64,000 nucleotides of DNA from Roseiflexus sp. RS-1 (GCF_000016665.1 NC_009523.1:2170001-2234000), one strand, 5' to 3'; shown: positions 18,736 to 27,364, counted from the first letter of the stretch. Numbers and translations: made by a program. The notes: a model not told the origin generated them from the letters alone.

Positions 18736-19152
18736 TTAGAACGGCACGTCCTCCGTCTCGTCCGCAGTTTCAGCGACGTCCTGGTCAGTATCGTCGGTCC
18801 CCGGTCGGCTATCGAGGAACAGCACCTCATCGGCGCGCACGAACGTCCGGTGGCGGTGCAGACCGGTTTCCCGGTCTGACCAGCTATGGGTGCGCAGGCT
18901 GCCGACAATGCGCACACGACTTCCCTTATGCAGGTAGCGCATGCACTGTTCTCCCAGTTTGTTCCACGCTTCGATCAGCGTCCAATCGGTTTCGATTGAT
19001 CGTTCGCCGTTCTCGCTGCGTGCGCCGAGATGCTTGGTTGCGACGTTGAAGAGGCATACGCTCGATCCCGAAGGGAAAGAGCGCATTTCGGGCGTATCGC
19101 CGAGCCAACCGATGAGTTCGACTGTGTTGACGGTTCCTCTGACCTGACGCAT
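18736..19152 (-). CDS. ssb: Single-stranded DNA-binding protein
   Basis: 138 residues. An OB fold occupies about residues 1-110 (VNTVELIGWLGDTPEMR, DWTLIEAWNKLGEQC, LHKGSRVRIVGSLRTHSWSD), followed by a short acidic tail ending DETEDVPF, the C-terminal peptide by which bacterial SSBs recruit repair and replication proteins. AAGGAG precedes ATG 19152. It is shorter than most SSBs, with almost no Gly/Gln linker. It lies 200 bp downstream of, and in the same direction as, the tandem-domain gene at 19353-20048. It may be the main or an accessory SSB; only one is visible here. Confidence 0.9.
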   Translation of the reverse strand: MRQVRGTVNTVELIGWLGDTPEMRSFPSGSSVCLFNVATKHLGARSENGERSIETDWTLIEAWNKLGEQCMRYLHKGSRVRIVGSLRTHSWSDRETGLHRHRTFVRADEVLFLDSRPGTDDTDQDVAETADETEDVPF

Positions 19153-19352
19153 GTTCGTCTCCTTGTTGCGCCTACCTGAGGCGGCGAAACGCCTGTTCAG
19201 GCGATGCGCAGGTCATGAGGGAAGCCTGCCGGGGAAGCCGAATGTGTTAACTCAGATAGGCAATGCTGCGAATGCTCTGTGCGACCGGCCACGACTCCGG
19301 TCGCACACCAGATAGACCGCACAGGTTGAGAAAAGGTTACGCACTCCTGGCT

Positions 19353-20048
19353 TCATTCGCCAGCCGTGCGCTGGCTGGGGCGCTGCCACTCGCGCAGCAG
19401 CGCCGACGCCTGTCCGCTGGTGAGTTCCTCGACGGTGGTCTCGAAGCGCTGCCGGATCTCGGCATCGAGATCGAACCCCTTTTGCTGCGCCAGCCGCCTG
19501 AGCGCAGCAATCTGCTTCTCGTGGGCAGGCGCCGTATCGGAAGGACGCGCGGGAATGGCGCCATCGTCAGCGTGTGCGCTGCGTGCAGCCGCTGCGTATG
19601 CCTGACGTTCCTCGGCAATCTTTTTCAGACTGTCGATGAAGGCGCTTGCCTGTCCTTTGGTCATCGTGACCAGATCGACGTGGTGTTCCTGGGCGTAGGA
19701 TGCCAGTTGCTCGTTCGTCCAGGCGAGGTCTTCCTGGAGGGCGGCGATGTAGTGCCGTTGACGGTCGCTCGCGGGAGCGTCGGGGTCGCGGATCGTGGGC
19801 GCTGGCGGCGCGGGTTGCGCTTCGCGGATGCCAGCGATCTGCGCTTCAATCGCCTCACGTTGGGTGCGATAGATGCGCCAGCCGAGATCAACGGCTTTTG
19901 CCACCTCTTCGTCGCTGGCGTCGAGCGGCAGGACGATTGTTTCTTCGAGGGTGACATAGTCTTCGCCAATGCGGATCGCCGCACGATAGGTGCGTGAAAC
20001 AGTCGCTTCGGGACGGGCGGGTTCGCCTGATTTGCGGGGGGAAGCCAT
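19353..20048 (-). CDS. Unknown protein with an internally duplicated ~50-residue motif, next to ssb
   Basis: 231 residues; no family recognised with certainty. Two related segments are visible: about 108-160 (SDRQRHYIAALQEDLAWTN ... MTKGQASAFIDSLKKI) and about 182-228 (AHEKQIAALRRLAQQKGF ... LTSGQASALLREWQR). Both follow S/H-x-K/RQ--IAAL ... T-x-GQAS-x-hh--h, a helical unit like those at the ends of some phage and single-strand-DNA-associated proteins. Residues about 20-60 (YRAAIRIGEDYVTLEETIV) form a separate small domain. AGGAGG precedes ATG 20048; the frame extends further upstream without need. A strong promoter (20163-20135) serves it. Proximity to ssb suggests DNA metabolism, as inference only. 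Confidence 0.65.
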   Translation of the reverse strand: MASPRKSGEPARPEATVSRTYRAAIRIGEDYVTLEETIVLPLDASDEEVAKAVDLGWRIYRTQREAIEAQIAGIREAQPAPPAPTIRDPDAPASDRQRHYIAALQEDLAWTNEQLASYAQEHHVDLVTMTKGQASAFIDSLKKIAEERQAYAAAARSAHADDGAIPARPSDTAPAHEKQIAALRRLAQQKGFDLDAEIRQRFETTVEELTSGQASALLREWQRPSQRTAGE

Positions 20049-20134
20049 ACCTCTTACCTCCTGCCCTGCCGGAGTGGGCGTCGCCGGCGTGGAGCGTTGC
20101 TCGTACCTTATTGCATATACTCGTTCCCGTGAAT

Positions 20135-20163
20135 AGTATAGCACATCTGTTCAACTCTTGCAA
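20135..20163 (-). promoter_or_regulatory. Promoter for the tandem-domain gene
   Basis: On the minus strand, TTGCAA (20163-20158) and TATACT (20140-20135) are 17 bp apart, about 90 bp upstream of ATG 20048. It is back to back with the tRNA promoter. Confidence 0.65.
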
Positions 20164-20176
20164 GCACGATTTTGGG

Positions 20177-20205
20177 TTGACAGGCGCGGTAGATTGCGCT
20201 ATACT
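20177..20205 (+). promoter_or_regulatory. Strong promoter of the tRNA-Leu/tRNA-Pro operon
   Basis: Perfect TTGACA at 20177-20182 and TATACT at 20200-20205 with a 17-bp spacer; transcription should begin around 20212, just ahead of the tRNA-Leu. Confidence 0.85.
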
Positions 20206-20217
20206 TCTGTGCGCAGC

Positions 20218-20303
20218 GCCGAAGTGGCGGAATGGCAGACGCGACGGTCTCAAAAACCGTTGGAGGTGACTCCGTGTGGGTTCGACTCCCACCTTCGGCA
20301 CCA
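20218..20303 (+). tRNA. tRNA-Leu (anticodon CAA)
   Basis: GCCGAAG at 20218-20224 pairs with CTTCGGC at 20293-20299, followed by A and an encoded CCA. The anticodon stem ACGGT/ACCGT encloses CTCAAAA with anticodon CAA. There is a long variable arm (TTGGAGGTGACTCC) and a T-arm GTGGGTTCGACTCCCAC. The class II shape with CAA reads UUG leucine codons. Confidence 0.95.
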
Positions 20304-20324
20304 TTCCGCTGCGGCAGACGGCGA

Positions 20325-20401
20325 CGGGGCGTGGCTCAGCCTGGTAGAGCGCAGCGTTCGGGTCGCTGAGGTCGGTGGTTCAAATCCACTCGCCCCGACC
20401 A
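20325..20401 (+). tRNA. tRNA-Pro (anticodon CGG)
   Basis: CGGGGCG at 20325-20331 pairs with CGCCCCG at 20391-20397; discriminator A and encoded CCA follow. Anticodon stem CAGCG/CGCTG encloses TTCGGGT, anticodon CGG, reading CCG proline codons. D-arm GGCTCAGCCTGGTAGAGC and T-arm GGTGGTTCAAATCCACT-type are standard. It lies 21 bp after the tRNA-Leu. Confidence 0.95.
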
Positions 20402-20413
20402 AAATTCCATAGG

Positions 20414-20447
20414 AACATCGCCAGCCAACGACTGGCGATGTTTTTTT
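20414..20447 (+). terminator. Intrinsic terminator of the tRNA operon
   Basis: AACATCGCCAG (20414-20424) pairs perfectly with CTGGCGATGTT (20432-20442), followed by a run of T. It overlaps the 3' end of the convergent dsbB-like gene. Confidence 0.9.
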
Positions 20448-21045
20448 AGATGACCATACCCCAACCGATGAAGGCTACCGCGACAAGTGCAATGATGGCG
20501 TAGGCTGCGAGCGCCTGCCCGTCGCGCAACGAGGGCGATTCGTCAGAGTCGGCCGGTTCGCTGACCACCGTGGCGCCCATGAGAAAACTGATGATCAGAA
20601 ACGCCGTCAACGCCATGAACGGTACATTAATGAACCCCAGAATGTCGAGATAATCGACCGTGCACGGGATTCCGTCAACGCATGGCGGCGGCGGCAACCA
20701 GTCGGTTTTGACAAGGAGATAGTGGTAGAGCGAAACGCAGGCGCCGAACAGCGAGAGTGGCAGCACATACAGGTGCAGCCCGTGATCGCGGCGCAGAATG
20801 CCAACCAGGATCAGGACGACGAGCGGATACATCAGAATGCGCTGATACCAGCACAGGACGCATGGCGGCCATCCAAGCGCTTCGCTCATAAACAGACTGC
20901 CGCACGTTGCGACGGTCGCCTGCAAAAGCGCCAGGTGCCGTCCGTAACGCCCAAAAAAGGCGGCTACGCGGTCTTCGGCGCCGCTTTCTGGTACAGTCTG
21001 CGCTTCGCTGATGGTTCCGGCTGATTGGGTTTTGGGTGTGTTCAT
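20446..21045 (-). CDS. dsbB: Disulfide bond formation protein, DsbB/BdbC family
   Basis: 199 residues from ATG 21045. Four membrane helices and two extra-cytoplasmic Cys pairs are visible: PPCVLCWYQR (the CxxC that contacts quinone) near residue 60-69 and PPCVDGIPCTVDY (Cys-x5-Cys) near 122-134, the arrangement by which DsbB/BdbC proteins pass electrons from a thiol oxidase to quinone. A cytoplasmic N-terminal extension of about 35 residues and a C-terminal tail with one more helix (AAYAIIALVAVAFIGWGMVI) exceed the core family. A TTG start at 21093 would add 16 residues. No DsbA-like partner lies beside it. Confidence 0.88.
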   Translation of the reverse strand: MNTPKTQSAGTISEAQTVPESGAEDRVAAFFGRYGRHLALLQATVATCGSLFMSEALGWPPCVLCWYQRILMYPLVVLILVGILRRDHGLHLYVLPLSLFGACVSLYHYLLVKTDWLPPPPCVDGIPCTVDYLDILGFINVPFMALTAFLIISFLMGATVVSEPADSDESPSLRDGQALAAYAIIALVAVAFIGWGMVI

Positions 21046-21161
21046 ACGCAACTCGGTGGCTGTGACTGCCGGGCAAAGGCGGAAGATAAACAAACCTTAA
21101 TACAGATTGTGGTATACTACGGTACCTGTTATCCGGAATTGCTGTCTGTTCAGGACCTTGT

Positions 21162-21773
21162 ATGGCAACGTTGCTTATCACCGGTTTTGAACCATTCGGT
21201 GGCTTTGCGGTCAATCCTTCGCAAGAGGTTGTGAAACGTCTATCCAGCAACGGAAAGCCTGCCGGCGCTGTCACCGCCATTTTGCCGGTCGATGCGGCGC
21301 GGGTCCCTGGCATGATAACCGATCTTTTGCTCGATCTTCAACCCGATCTGTGCCTGATGCTTGGTCAGGCGAATGGATACGCTGCGCTTTCGGTCGAGCG
21401 GGTGGCGATCAACCTCTGCGATTTTCGTATTCCAGATAATGCTGGCATGCAGCCCATCGATGAACCGATCGTCCAGGACGGTCCGGTTGCGTACTTTTCC
21501 ACTGCGCCGGTGCGCGCCGTCGTTGACGCAATCCGCACGGCTGGCATTCCCGCCAATCTGTCGCTGTCGGCGGGCGCCTATCTGTGCAATATGGTGTACT
21601 ATGTGGCGCTCCACGTTTGTGCGACTCGTCGTCTGCCAACCCGTTGTCTGTTCATCCACCTGCCGTCGCTTCCGGCGCAGTCAAGCGCCGATCCGCGCCC
21701 CGGTCCGACGATGGCGCTGGAGACGATGTGTGCTGGCGTGCACGCCGCACTCGATGCCTGTCGGTCGGTGTGA
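21162..21773 (+). CDS. pcp: Pyroglutamyl-peptidase I (pyrrolidone-carboxylate peptidase)
   Basis: 203 residues, usual for this C15 cysteine peptidase that removes N-terminal pyroglutamate in the cytoplasm. LLITGFEPFGGFAVNPSQ at residues 4-21 is the signature; the catalytic residues are Glu in SVERVAINL near 78, Cys in GAYLCNMVYY near 142 and His in FIHLPSLP near 166. A TATACT box at 21113 lies 49 bp upstream. ATG 21162 fits the family start. Monocistronic, divergent from dsbB. Confidence 0.94.
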   Translation: MATLLITGFEPFGGFAVNPSQEVVKRLSSNGKPAGAVTAILPVDAARVPGMITDLLLDLQPDLCLMLGQANGYAALSVERVAINLCDFRIPDNAGMQPIDEPIVQDGPVAYFSTAPVRAVVDAIRTAGIPANLSLSAGAYLCNMVYYVALHVCATRRLPTRCLFIHLPSLPAQSSADPRPGPTMALETMCAGVHAALDACRSV

Positions 21774-22499
21774 ACCAGCGGGTGAAATGAAGATTGAGAA
21801 TGTAACCCGGTATTTTGCTGCGGGGCTCATGGAGATTGAGCATTTCCGGTATGCGCCTCGTGTCGTCGGGCTCATGGAGATTGAGCATTTACAGCAGTTC
21901 TCAGATACGTAGACCATTGTCCGGGTCTGCCGTGTCACACGAGACGCCCCGTTTTCGGCAAAGCGTAGACCGAAATTCATTTCGGTCACCGTGTCGGGAG
22001 CGCGATTCTGGGAGCGTTCAACCCTGTCCAATTGGTTCAACCTCTGTGAGAACTGCTATAAATCCGCTATGCGGCACGAGCCGTCGGGCTCATGGAGATT
22101 GAGCATTTACAGCAGTTCTCTGATATGTTGACCTTTGTCGAGGTCTGCCGTGTCGTGCGAAGCGCCCGTCTCCGGCAGAGCGTAGACCGAAATTCATTTC
22201 GGTCACCGTGTCGGGAGCGCGATTCTGGGAGCGTTCAACCCTGTCCAATTGGTTCAACCTCTGTGAGAACTGCTATAAATCCGCTATGCGGCACGAGCCG
22301 TCGGGCTAAAGCCCTCGGCTATGCAGGGCGAAGCCCGCCTGCGCGGGCTGTAGTGGAGTAATTATTCAACAACCCTGATTCCACCTGGCGCTTTCCAGCA
22401 AACCGCAACTCATTCACATATGGCGCGGCGATGGCGGCGCACTCCTCACCGGAGCGCGTCGCCATTGTCGCTGTGGTCTGGCAGCATCCGTTGCGGCGA
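21774..22499. repeat. Intergenic repeat block with a 218-bp tandem duplication
   Basis: Units 21868-22085 and 22086-22307 are near-identical and adjacent, with a third partial start (ATGGAGATTGAG) at 21829. Each unit contains CGTAGACCGAAATTCATTTC, GTGAGAACTGCTATAAATCC and GCGGCACGAGCCGTCGGGCT. A GC palindromic repeat copy (AAAGCCCTCGGCTATGCAGG, GCCCGCCTGCGCGGGC) follows to about 22352. 22353-22499 shows nothing further. No coding potential. Confidence 0.85.
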
Positions 22500-23942
22500 T
22501 CAATAGGCGCGGGCAAAGATAACCTGTTGCGTTGTTTCTTTCCCTGTATACACGCAACGCCCGGCTTGCTGCGGTTGATCGAGCGGAATGCAGCGAATAG
22601 TGGCGCGCGTTTCTTCCTGGATGCGCTTCTCGTCTTCGGTCGTCCCCGCCCAGTAGCAACGTGCGAAACCGCGTTCGACCTGTTGTTTGAGTTCGTCGTA
22701 GGTTGCAACGTCGGCGGTGTGATCTTCGCGGAAGGTCAACGCGCGCCGGTAGAGCGCCTGCTGGATCTCCTCCAGGAGCGCGGTCAACCGGTCGGTCAAC
22801 CCGTCCTGCGGCACGAATGATTTCCCTTCGCGTCCAGGCTGGTCGCGGCGGGCAATCGCTACGCTCCCTTTTTCGATGTCTTTTGGTCCGATCTCGACGC
22901 GGATCGGAACCCCCTTCAGTTCCCATTCGTTGAACTTGAACCCCGGTGTCAGATTGTCGCGGTCGTCGATCTTGAAGCGCAGGCGTCCCTTCCACTCTGC
23001 GGTCATACGCTGCACCGCTTCCATCACCACGCTGCGCTCGGCATCGTTTCGGTAGATCGGCACCACGACGACCTGCGTTGGCGCCAGGCGCGGCGGAATG
23101 ACCAGCCCTTCGTCGTCGGAATGGGTCATAATCAACGCGCCAATCAGTCGCGTGCTGACGCCCCAGCTGGTTGTCCAGGCGTACTGGATGGTGTTCTGCT
23201 GGTCGGTATAGGTAATGTCGAACGCACGCGCGAAGTTCTGCCCCAGATTGTGCGATGTGCCCGCCTGGAGCGCGCGACCGTCCTGCATCATCGCTTCGAT
23301 GCAGTAGGAGCGCAGCGCACCGGGGAACTTTTCCTTTTCCGACTTCAGCCCCTTAATGACCGGGATGGCCATCTCCTTCTCCACGAAATCAGCATACACC
23401 TCGTGGAGGATGAGGAGCGTTTCGCGTTCGGCATCTTCCTCAGTGGCGTGGACGGTGTGCCCTTCCTGCCAGAGGAACTCGGTGGTGCGCAGGAAGGGGC
23501 GGGTGCGCATTTCCCAGCGCATCACGTTCGCCCACTGATTGATGAGCAGCGGCAGGTCGCGGTAACTGCGCACCCATTTGGAATAGAAGTAGCCGATGAT
23601 AGTTTCCGACGTCGGGCGGATGACGTAGGGCTCGGCGAGGTCTTCGCCGCCAGCGCGGGTCACTTCCGCCACTTCAGGCGCAAACCCTTCGACGTGCTCG
23701 GCTTCTTTCATCAGGAAGCTTTTGGGGATCAGCAGCGGAAAGTAGGCGTTGACATGACCGGTGGCTTTGATCCGGTCGTCCAGACCGCGCTGGATCGCCT
23801 CCCAGATGGCGTAGCCGGTCGGTTTGAACACAATGCACCCTTTGACTACCTCGGCGTAATCCGCCAGGTCAGCCTGTTGCACAATGTCGAGATACCACTG
23901 CGAATAATCCTGCGCGCGCGGCGTAATTCCTTCTTTCGGCAC
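22500..23942 (-). CDS. proS: Prolyl-tRNA synthetase, archaeal/eukaryotic type (ProS type 3)
   Basis: 480 residues, charging tRNA-Pro. It lacks the editing insertion of the long bacterial type and has the short archaeal-type layout: GCIVFKPTGYAIWEAIQ (motif 1 region), MRTRPFLRTTEFLWQEGHT (motif 2), GVSTRLIGALIMTHSDDEGL (motif 3), then the anticodon domain starting PTQVVVVPIYR and a C-terminal zinc/Tyr-ending domain closing in IFARAY. Start is GTG 23942 with AAGGTG upstream. It is separated by several kilobases from the tRNA-Pro, and no T-box leader is visible. The archaeal-type ProRS occurs in several deep bacterial phyla. Confidence 0.95.
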   Translation of the reverse strand: MPKEGITPRAQDYSQWYLDIVQQADLADYAEVVKGCIVFKPTGYAIWEAIQRGLDDRIKATGHVNAYFPLLIPKSFLMKEAEHVEGFAPEVAEVTRAGGEDLAEPYVIRPTSETIIGYFYSKWVRSYRDLPLLINQWANVMRWEMRTRPFLRTTEFLWQEGHTVHATEEDAERETLLILHEVYADFVEKEMAIPVIKGLKSEKEKFPGALRSYCIEAMMQDGRALQAGTSHNLGQNFARAFDITYTDQQNTIQYAWTTSWGVSTRLIGALIMTHSDDEGLVIPPRLAPTQVVVVPIYRNDAERSVVMEAVQRMTAEWKGRLRFKIDDRDNLTPGFKFNEWELKGVPIRVEIGPKDIEKGSVAIARRDQPGREGKSFVPQDGLTDRLTALLEEIQQALYRRALTFREDHTADVATYDELKQQVERGFARCYWAGTTEDEKRIQEETRATIRCIPLDQPQQAGRCVYTGKETTQQVIFARAY

Positions 23943-24143
23943 GTTGGTTACACCTTTCTGCGTTCCAGAAGAGATGTCTGATTTCTGTCATGGTTGGGCG
24001 CGTCGTCGGGCTGCGATACATCCGGGAACTACTGTCCGCCAGTGAGCGGGAACGCACCGCAGCGATCATCGTGCTGGCATTCCCGACGTCGCAAACGCTC
24101 GCAGGTGGACAGCCCTGCGAGTGTGCCGCGCCTTGTAGAGCTG

Positions 24144-24932
24144 TTATTGTACCATATGCGCATACGCTCCTGCTGCTTCGACTTCGAGGCGCGCGATCTC
24201 CAGGCGCAGCGCCCACTCGCGCGGGTCGGCGTCGATCCGCGCCTTCCAGGCGTCGATGCCGCCAGCTGCGGCGACCGCTTCAGGGAAACGATCAGCAGTT
24301 TCGTATTCGAGACCTTCAGTTTCGATAGCGCCGATAGCAAACCGACCGGTGCGTTGCAGGAAGAGAGTCCAGGAAACATCGGTGCCAATCGTTTCGTCCG
24401 GGCAGCCATCGAGGATCGCAGCGGCGGCGCGACGCGAGACGCCGCGTGCGGCTGCGGTGACGTCCCATTCCTGCCCGCTCACCTGTGCGAAGACGTGGTT
24501 GACGATCGCTTCGGTAGCGCACTGGGCGCGGGGATGGCTGTCGAACGCGCGCCGTGTGCGTCCGAGGACGGTAAAATCATAGGCGAGGATCAAACCGGCA
24601 ATCGATGCGAGTTCGGCAGGATGGTATTCGACCCAGTGCAGTGCGCGATCAAAATCGCAGAAGAGCACGTGATGCGCGCCTGTCTCGATACCCAGACGTA
24701 AGGCTTCGCGTCGCGCGCGTCCCAGCTTCAGATGACCGCACGACGGTGCGCGATAGATCGAGACGCCAGCAGCCAGGAGCGGCTCGATGGCACTGCCAGG
24801 CGTCTCGTCGGTTGTGCGCACGACGATCATTGGAAAAATGCGTTGCAATGCTGTCACAACCCGCTCAGCCTGAGAGCGGAGCAAGCCGTCTGGATCGTGG
24901 TGGACGCAGGCAAGCGTCACGCTTTCGCTCAT
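24144..24932 (-). CDS. Conserved protein, possible GT-A (nucleotide-sugar) fold
   Basis: 262 residues, not recognised with confidence. VTLACVHHDPDGLLRSQAER at the start, RTTDETPGSAIEPLLAAGVS and then GAHHVLFCDFDRALHWVEYHP near 85-105 resemble a GT-A fold where DFD stands in place of the DxD metal site. GTDVSWTLFLQRTGRFAIG and EGLEYETADRF follow. No membrane segment or signal. It lies 53 bp downstream of rpe in the same direction, so it may be co-transcribed. Glycosyltransferase activity is a guess from fold-like pattern. Confidence 0.45.
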   Translation of the reverse strand: MSESVTLACVHHDPDGLLRSQAERVVTALQRIFPMIVVRTTDETPGSAIEPLLAAGVSIYRAPSCGHLKLGRARREALRLGIETGAHHVLFCDFDRALHWVEYHPAELASIAGLILAYDFTVLGRTRRAFDSHPRAQCATEAIVNHVFAQVSGQEWDVTAAARGVSRRAAAAILDGCPDETIGTDVSWTLFLQRTGRFAIGAIETEGLEYETADRFPEAVAAAGGIDAWKARIDADPREWALRLEIARLEVEAAGAYAHMVQ

Positions 24933-24985
24933 ACAACGCCCTTCACATCGCTCAGGCGCCGACGTCGGCTCTCCAGCGCATCGGA

Positions 24986-25693
24986 TCAGTTTCTGCTCTG
25001 GAGTGCATCACGAATCGCCTGGATCGTTTCGGATATGGGACGGGTGTTGAACACGCCGGTTCCGGCGACGATGCTGGTGGCGCCAGCGCCGGCGACATCG
25101 GCGACATTGGCGGCGCTGATGCCGCCATCGACCTGAAGTTCGATATGGTGCAGCCCGTGTTCGTCGAGCATACGGCGCAGGCGAACAATCTTCGCCGTGC
25201 TGCCCGGAATGTACGTCTGCCCGCCAAAACCAGGATTGACGCTCATAATCAGGACAAGATCGAGGTCGGGCAGAATCTCTTCGATAGCGGTCAGCGGAGT
25301 AGCCGGATTGAGGGCCACGCCAGCGGTGACGCCCAGCGCGTGGATCTGTTGAATGGTGCGATGGAGATGACGGCAGGCTTCGACATGCACCGTAATATGG
25401 GTGGCGCCCGCAGCAACGAATGCGTCAATGTAGCGCTCTGGTTCGACGATCATGAGATGACAGTCGAGCGGCAGATCAACGGTGCGGCGCAGCGCGTCGA
25501 CCACCGGTATCCCGATGCTGATATTCGGCACGAACATGCCGTCCATCACATCGATGTGCAACCCATCGGCGCCAGCTGCGGCAACTTCGCGCGCCTGCTC
25601 GCCGAGGCGCGCAAAATCGGCGGCGAGGATGGACGGCATGAGACGTATTGAACGCTGGTTGGCGGCGATAACCGGCACGAATATCCCTCGCAC
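24986..25693 (-). CDS. rpe: Ribulose-phosphate 3-epimerase
   Basis: 235 residues from GTG 25693 (an ATG at 25639 would cut the conserved N-terminus). It interconverts ribulose 5-phosphate and xylulose 5-phosphate in the pentose phosphate and Calvin routes. LMPSILAADFARLGEQ, GLHIDVMDGMFVPNISIG (catalytic Asp and metal ligands), HLMIVEPERY, SVNPGFGGQTYIP and LQVDGGIS are all present, forming the TIM barrel metal site (His, Asp, His, Asp). Upstream gene is divergent MFS transporter. Confidence 0.95.
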   Translation of the reverse strand: MRGIFVPVIAANQRSIRLMPSILAADFARLGEQAREVAAAGADGLHIDVMDGMFVPNISIGIPVVDALRRTVDLPLDCHLMIVEPERYIDAFVAAGATHITVHVEACRHLHRTIQQIHALGVTAGVALNPATPLTAIEEILPDLDLVLIMSVNPGFGGQTYIPGSTAKIVRLRRMLDEHGLHHIELQVDGGISAANVADVAGAGATSIVAGTGVFNTRPISETIQAIRDALQSRN

Positions 25694-25767
25694 GAACGGA
25701 TGATCACCGCATAATTATAGCATCGAACCGGCATAGAGATGATGAACGATGGCTCAATTCCGGCGTC

Positions 25768-25812
25768 TTGACACGTTGCGTTGTTTCGGGTACACTATTC
25801 TACCGACCGGTA
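25768..25812 (+). promoter_or_regulatory. Promoter with palindromic operator for the MFS gene
   Basis: TTGACA (25768-25773) and TACACT (25791-25796) are 17 bp apart, giving a start near 25803. The palindrome TACCGACCGGTA at 25801-25812 covers that start; ACCGACCGGT-like sites are typical TetR-family operators. No regulator gene is adjacent. Confidence 0.65.
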
Positions 25813-25828
25813 AGGAAAGAGGTGTGCC

Positions 25829-27253
25829 ATGACTCGCAACGAAGAACGTACCCGGAACCGCATCCTGCTTGTGCTGTTTGTTGGTGTTCTGATGGCAGCG
25901 CTTGATATTGCCATCGTTGGACCAGCGCTGCCGGCGTTGCGCGAGCATTTTGGAATCGACGCGCGTGCGGCATCGTGGATGTTCGTCGTCTACGTGCTCT
26001 GCAACCTGGTTGGAACGCCGTTCATCGCCAAACTGTCGGACCGGCTGGGGCGGCGCACGCTCTACACTGCCTGTGTTGCCCTGTTTGGTCTGGGGTCATT
26101 GATCGTCGTGGCGGCGCCGACGTATGCGCTGGTGCTGGCGGGTCGCGCTATCCAGGGGTTGGGCGCGCGTGGCATTTTCCCGGTTGCCAGTGCGGTGATC
26201 GGTGATACATTTCCGCCGGAGAAGCGCGGCAGCGCGCTGGGACTGATCGGCGCGGTGTTTGGTATTGCATTCCTGATCGGACCGATCATCGGCGGTGTGC
26301 TGCTCCTGCTTGGATGGCAGTGGCTCTTTCTGATCAATCTGCCGATTGCACTTGCGCTGATCGGGTTTGGCGTGAAATTATTGCCCGCCATCCGCGCGGC
26401 AACGCCGCGTCCCTTCGACTGGGGCGGGACGGTCGTGCTTGGGGTGATCCTGGCATCGCTGGCTGTGGCGCTGAGCGATCTTGCCTACCTGCTCGACGAA
26501 GCGAGTGTGAGCGGTCTGGTGAATGCAATCAGTGCATCATCGACCTGGTTCCTGCTGGTGCTGGCACTGGCGCTCATCCCGCTATTCTTGCAGATCGAGC
26601 GTCGTGCGGATGACCCGGTGCTTGACCTGAATCTGTTCCGCAACTGGCAGATTGCGCTGGCTGGCGCACTCTCCTTTGGCGCAGGCTTGAGCGAGGCGGT
26701 AACGTTGTTCGTGCCATCGTTGCTTGTCGCAGCGTTTGGCGTCACGCCATCAACTGCGAGTTTTATGCTTGTGCCGATGGTGCTGGCGATGGCGGTCGGT
26801 TCACCGCTGTCGGGGCGCATGCTTGACCGGATTGGCTCGAAAATTGTGGTGCTGACCGGTACGGCGTTGATAGCAACAGGTTTGCTGCTGGAAGGGATGC
26901 TGGCAACCTCTCTCGTCGCGTTCTACGGCTTTGCTGCGCTGTTTGGCATTGGTATCGGCGTATTGCTCGGCGCATCGCTCCGGTACATCCTGTTGAACGA
27001 AGCGCCAGCTGCGGAACGTGGCGCGACGCAAGGGGTGCTGACGGTATTTATCAGCATTGGTCAGTTGATCGGCGCGGTGGTGCTCGGCGCGGTTGCAGCA
27101 GCGCGCGGTAGCGATGTCGGCGGATACGCAGCGGCGTTTCTGGTTGTCGGCGTCGTGATGCTGGCGCTCTTCATCGCTTCGTTCGGTTTGAAGAGTCGCG
27201 CCGAGGAACTGGCGACCCGCCAGCAATGGCAGAGCGGAGCTTCGGCGGCATGA
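25829..27253 (+). CDS. MFS drug exporter, DHA2 (14-helix) type
   Basis: 474 residues with about 14 hydrophobic segments. The N-terminal ALDIAIVGPALPALREHFG with an Asp in helix 1 is the DHA2 motif, and KLSDRLGRRTLY is the loop 2-3 MFS motif A. GRAIQGLGARGIFPVASAVIGD is motif C-like, with GIAFLIGPIIGG. It should export hydrophobic or cationic compounds using the proton gradient; the substrate is unknown. AAGGAAAGAGG precedes ATG 25829. A palindrome across the transcription start suggests repression by a TetR-type regulator. Confidence 0.88.
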   Translation: MTRNEERTRNRILLVLFVGVLMAALDIAIVGPALPALREHFGIDARAASWMFVVYVLCNLVGTPFIAKLSDRLGRRTLYTACVALFGLGSLIVVAAPTYALVLAGRAIQGLGARGIFPVASAVIGDTFPPEKRGSALGLIGAVFGIAFLIGPIIGGVLLLLGWQWLFLINLPIALALIGFGVKLLPAIRAATPRPFDWGGTVVLGVILASLAVALSDLAYLLDEASVSGLVNAISASSTWFLLVLALALIPLFLQIERRADDPVLDLNLFRNWQIALAGALSFGAGLSEAVTLFVPSLLVAAFGVTPSTASFMLVPMVLAMAVGSPLSGRMLDRIGSKIVVLTGTALIATGLLLEGMLATSLVAFYGFAALFGIGIGVLLGASLRYILLNEAPAAERGATQGVLTVFISIGQLIGAVVLGAVAAARGSDVGGYAAAFLVVGVVMLALFIASFGLKSRAEELATRQQWQSGASAA

Positions 27254-27287
27254 ACGATGGTTGACAGGTGAAGGCAATCGTCGCCGG

Positions 27288-27316
27288 TTGATCCGGTGCA
27301 GGTTCTCGGGTAAGAT
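27288..27316 (+). promoter_or_regulatory. Probable promoter of the small membrane protein gene
   Basis: TTGATC (27288-27293) and TAAGAT (27311-27316), 17-bp spacing, 49 bp upstream of ATG 27365. Confidence 0.45.
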
Positions 27317-27364
27317 GTCCGTGTGTGACCAGAATCAGACTATTTCTCAATAAGGGAATGTGCA

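Noticed and set aside
21868-22307. Possible CRISPR array
   Set aside because: Two 218-bp tandem units with no short regular repeats or unique spacers, and no cas genes in the window.
23943-24143. Possible T-box leader for proS
   Set aside because: No T-box core (TGGNACCGCG-like) or specifier hairpin is visible upstream on the minus strand.
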